Both the position numbers and the translations under genes were made by a program. The notes beneath the pieces were generated by a model, which saw nothing but the letters and a program-made list of their open reading frames with translations, was not told where the DNA came from and searched no databases. Below are positions 6,069-7,613 of a stretch of DNA of 7,613 bases, in pieces (position 1 is the first letter of the stretch; every line of letters begins with the position of its first letter). Location of the stretch: contig JAKMGM010000136.1 of NCBI GenBank assembly GCA_022424925.1, positions 1 through 7,613 of the forward strand, in the 5' to 3' direction. Source of the DNA: Candidatus Poseidoniaceae archaeon (GTDB taxonomy: Archaea > Thermoplasmatota > Poseidoniia > Poseidoniales > Poseidoniaceae).

Positions 6069-6680
6069 ATGGACACCGGTAAACCAACATGGTGGGATGA
6101 AGCCGTTGATGCGCTTTCTCAAGATGAAATGTTGGGAGAAATCGTACAAACCTATCCCGGCGAGAGTTTGGTGGGGCGAGGCGATTTGTTCTCGACGCTG
6201 GTTCGTTCAATCGTTGGCCAACAAATATCCGTACTTGCAGCAGATGCGGTATGGGCAAGGCTGGTGTCGCATGTCGAGACGATTACACCAGAAGCACTGC
6301 GAAAGCATACGCCTGAATCGCTGGCAACATGCGGACTCTCACGCTCCAAAGCCAGTTACATACACGGATTAGCCTTGGATGCGGATTCGTTACTCCTTGA
6401 AGATTGGGATGAACACTCCGATGCTGCGCTCATCAAGCATTTCTCCTCGTTTCGAGGCATTGGACCGTGGACTTCAGAGATGATGCTCATTTTCACCTTC
6501 ATGCGCCCTGACGTGTTTAGTATCGGTGACATCGGACTAATCCGTGCCGTTCAGCGGCTCGCACCAGAAGCTGACACCAAGGAAAAGGTGCTTGAAATAT
6601 CGAAACGTTGGAAACCGTACAGAACCGCTGCGAGCTGGTATCTGTGGAGAATGCTTGACCCAGTTCCAGTCGAATATTGA
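6069..6680 (+). CDS. alkA: DNA-3-methyladenine glycosylase, AlkA/Mag-like (HhH-GPD)
   Basis: This 203-residue protein belongs to the helix-hairpin-helix GPD superfamily of base-excision repair enzymes, which flip out and cut off alkylated purines. The helix-hairpin-helix is at about 127-136 (SFRGIGPWTS), matching the LxGIGPWTA motif of AlkA. The catalytic aspartate is Asp154 in SIGDIGL. No lysine stands at the position used by bifunctional Ogg/Nth enzymes, so it is predicted to be monofunctional without lyase activity. The segment RSIVGQQIS at 46-54 is also typical. There are no iron-sulfur cysteines. It is shorter than E. coli AlkA (282 residues) because the N-terminal TBP-like domain is absent, and is nearer in size to yeast-type Mag1. 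ATG at 6069 is the first start after an in-frame TGA at 6057-6059, so the start is firm; no Shine-Dalgarno motif. It is the only plus-strand gene, and its stop directly touches the stop of the opposing membrane-protein gene. Confidence 0.92.
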   Translation: MDTGKPTWWDEAVDALSQDEMLGEIVQTYPGESLVGRGDLFSTLVRSIVGQQISVLAADAVWARLVSHVETITPEALRKHTPESLATCGLSRSKASYIHGLALDADSLLLEDWDEHSDAALIKHFSSFRGIGPWTSEMMLIFTFMRPDVFSIGDIGLIRAVQRLAPEADTKEKVLEISKRWKPYRTAASWYLWRMLDPVPVEY

Positions 6681-7604
6681 TTACGCTTTACTCGCCGTGC
6701 CGGATTTACTCTTGTCCAATTGTGGATATTTTTCGAGTATTTCCTGTGCTTCAGCAGCAGCACGCAATTCCACATATTCGTAATGCTTTGCTTGCGCTTT
6801 GCTGTACAAATCCATCATACCGACATATGTTTCCTTTTCCTTTGCGTACCAACCGTTACCACGTGCGGAACGATCGAAACGTACCAACGAAACGAGCGAG
6901 AGAAGCGACAAACCCCATGCTGAAGCGACTTGAATGACATCGCTGGAATATTCTGTGAATGAAGAGAGACCGTTGTTGTATGCCATTGTCATGAAGATGG
7001 TGAAAGGCCAAAGAACGAATGAAACACAGAGAAGGATTTTCTCGTATGCTTCGAACTTGGCGCGTGCTCTCGGAGGCTTCGGTTTCGCTACTTCTGCTCT
7101 AAAATCCATGTTAAGTCCCTCTTGGATAATGTCATCTATGCGCCCATCAGTATATGGTTTATCCGCATGAAAAACTGGATTTTCAAAGTGTTCCACGGGC
7201 TTTTTGTTGACTTGGGATGAAAGAAGAGGTTCAATCATTCGTGGAGTGTAGACGAGAATACTCATCATCGAAAAGAGAACGGAATCATGCAAAACATGAC
7301 GGTAGTCTTGAGGTTGCAACTCAACATCAGCGACGAATGAAAAGACAAGACGACCTAAAACGGCCACACACAAGAAGTACGTTAGAAACAAGGTTGAGGC
7401 GTATTTGATGCGAAACAGAGAAAGAAAGCCTGATGCAAAAATGAATACGATTCCGAGTGCTACGAATGCATGACCATACACGGGCTCCAGTGTTGGAAAC
7501 TGATCAGATAAGGCAAATGACGGTAAAATGGAATCAAAAAGTGATAGATCAAGGGCAGAGAACGTTTCCAAAGGATTCAGATTCGATGTGAAAAAAACCA
7601 GCAT
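6681..7604 (-). CDS. Multi-pass membrane protein of unknown function, possibly cut at its 5' end
   Basis: I do not recognise this family. The visible 307 residues contain about five hydrophobic helices, at roughly 44-64, 69-92, 105-122, 189-209 and 225-242. Between the third and fourth is a soluble, charged loop (about 123-186) with a basic proline-rich piece, AKPKPPRARAKFEAYEK, just before the fourth helix. This suggests that the loop is cytoplasmic. The C-terminal part (about 246-307) is polar: a probable long helix with the alanine/glutamate-rich YVELRAAAEAQEILEKY, then a lysine/serine tail. No catalytic motif, binding motif or signal peptide is evident. ATG at 7604 is the first start in the window, but the frame is open for three more codons to the right edge, so the true start may lie outside. 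It converges on the glycosylase gene with no bases between the two stop codons. Confidence 0.75.
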   Translation of the reverse strand: MLVFFTSNLNPLETFSALDLSLFDSILPSFALSDQFPTLEPVYGHAFVALGIVFIFASGFLSLFRIKYASTLFLTYFLCVAVLGRLVFSFVADVELQPQDYRHVLHDSVLFSMMSILVYTPRMIEPLLSSQVNKKPVEHFENPVFHADKPYTDGRIDDIIQEGLNMDFRAEVAKPKPPRARAKFEAYEKILLCVSFVLWPFTIFMTMAYNNGLSSFTEYSSDVIQVASAWGLSLLSLVSLVRFDRSARGNGWYAKEKETYVGMMDLYSKAQAKHYEYVELRAAAEAQEILEKYPQLDKSKSGTASKA

Positions 7605-7613
7605 CGCATATGC

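Noticed and set aside
6019..6258. N-terminal extension of the HD protein to 6258
   Set aside because: The extension is arginine-rich without domain content and runs antisense to the start of the glycosylase gene; it is an open-frame artefact.

Overview
This window looks like chromosomal DNA of an archaeon, most plausibly a marine group II-type euryarchaeon (Poseidoniales/Thermoplasmata relatives). The strongest evidence is an archaeal translation factor aIF5A carrying the hypusine-site motif, together with a tRNA-Gln (UUG) that has archaeal-type features and no encoded CCA. Intergenic gaps are short, Shine-Dalgarno motifs are rare, and two genes have a TATA-like element about 28 nt before the ATG. 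The lineage assignment within the archaea is an inference; no marker in the window settles it.

Layout, left to right. (1) The N-terminal end of an unrecognised minus-strand gene runs off the left edge. (2) A minus-strand membrane-anchored left-handed beta-helix protein, like the C-terminal region of Pls/epsilon-polylysine-type peptide synthetases, ends in a strong hairpin that overlaps its stop codon. (3) A large minus-strand MFS transporter of the UMF1/Atg22 family has an unusual insertion of about 210 residues. (4) aIF5A, (5) a short-chain dehydrogenase, (6) a 3-hydroxybutyryl-CoA dehydrogenase and (7) tRNA-Gln follow, all on the minus strand. (8) A minus-strand HD-domain nucleotidase of the HDDC2/YfbR type is divergent from (9) a plus-strand AlkA-like DNA glycosylase, the only plus-strand gene. 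(10) A minus-strand multi-pass membrane protein of unknown function has its stop codon directly abutting that of the glycosylase and reaches the right edge.

The genes are mainly housekeeping or metabolic: translation elongation, acyl-CoA beta-oxidation or butyryl-CoA-type metabolism, redox, nucleotide-pool cleaning, alkylation repair and transport. I see no mobile element, CRISPR array, phage gene or recognisable defence system, and no clear new multi-gene system. The most unusual items are the insertion in the UMF1 transporter, the stem-loops that recur just after stop codons, the free-standing Pls-like terminal domain and the orphan membrane protein at the right edge. No stretch longer than 300 bases lacks a gene; the largest gaps are about 90 to 150 bases.
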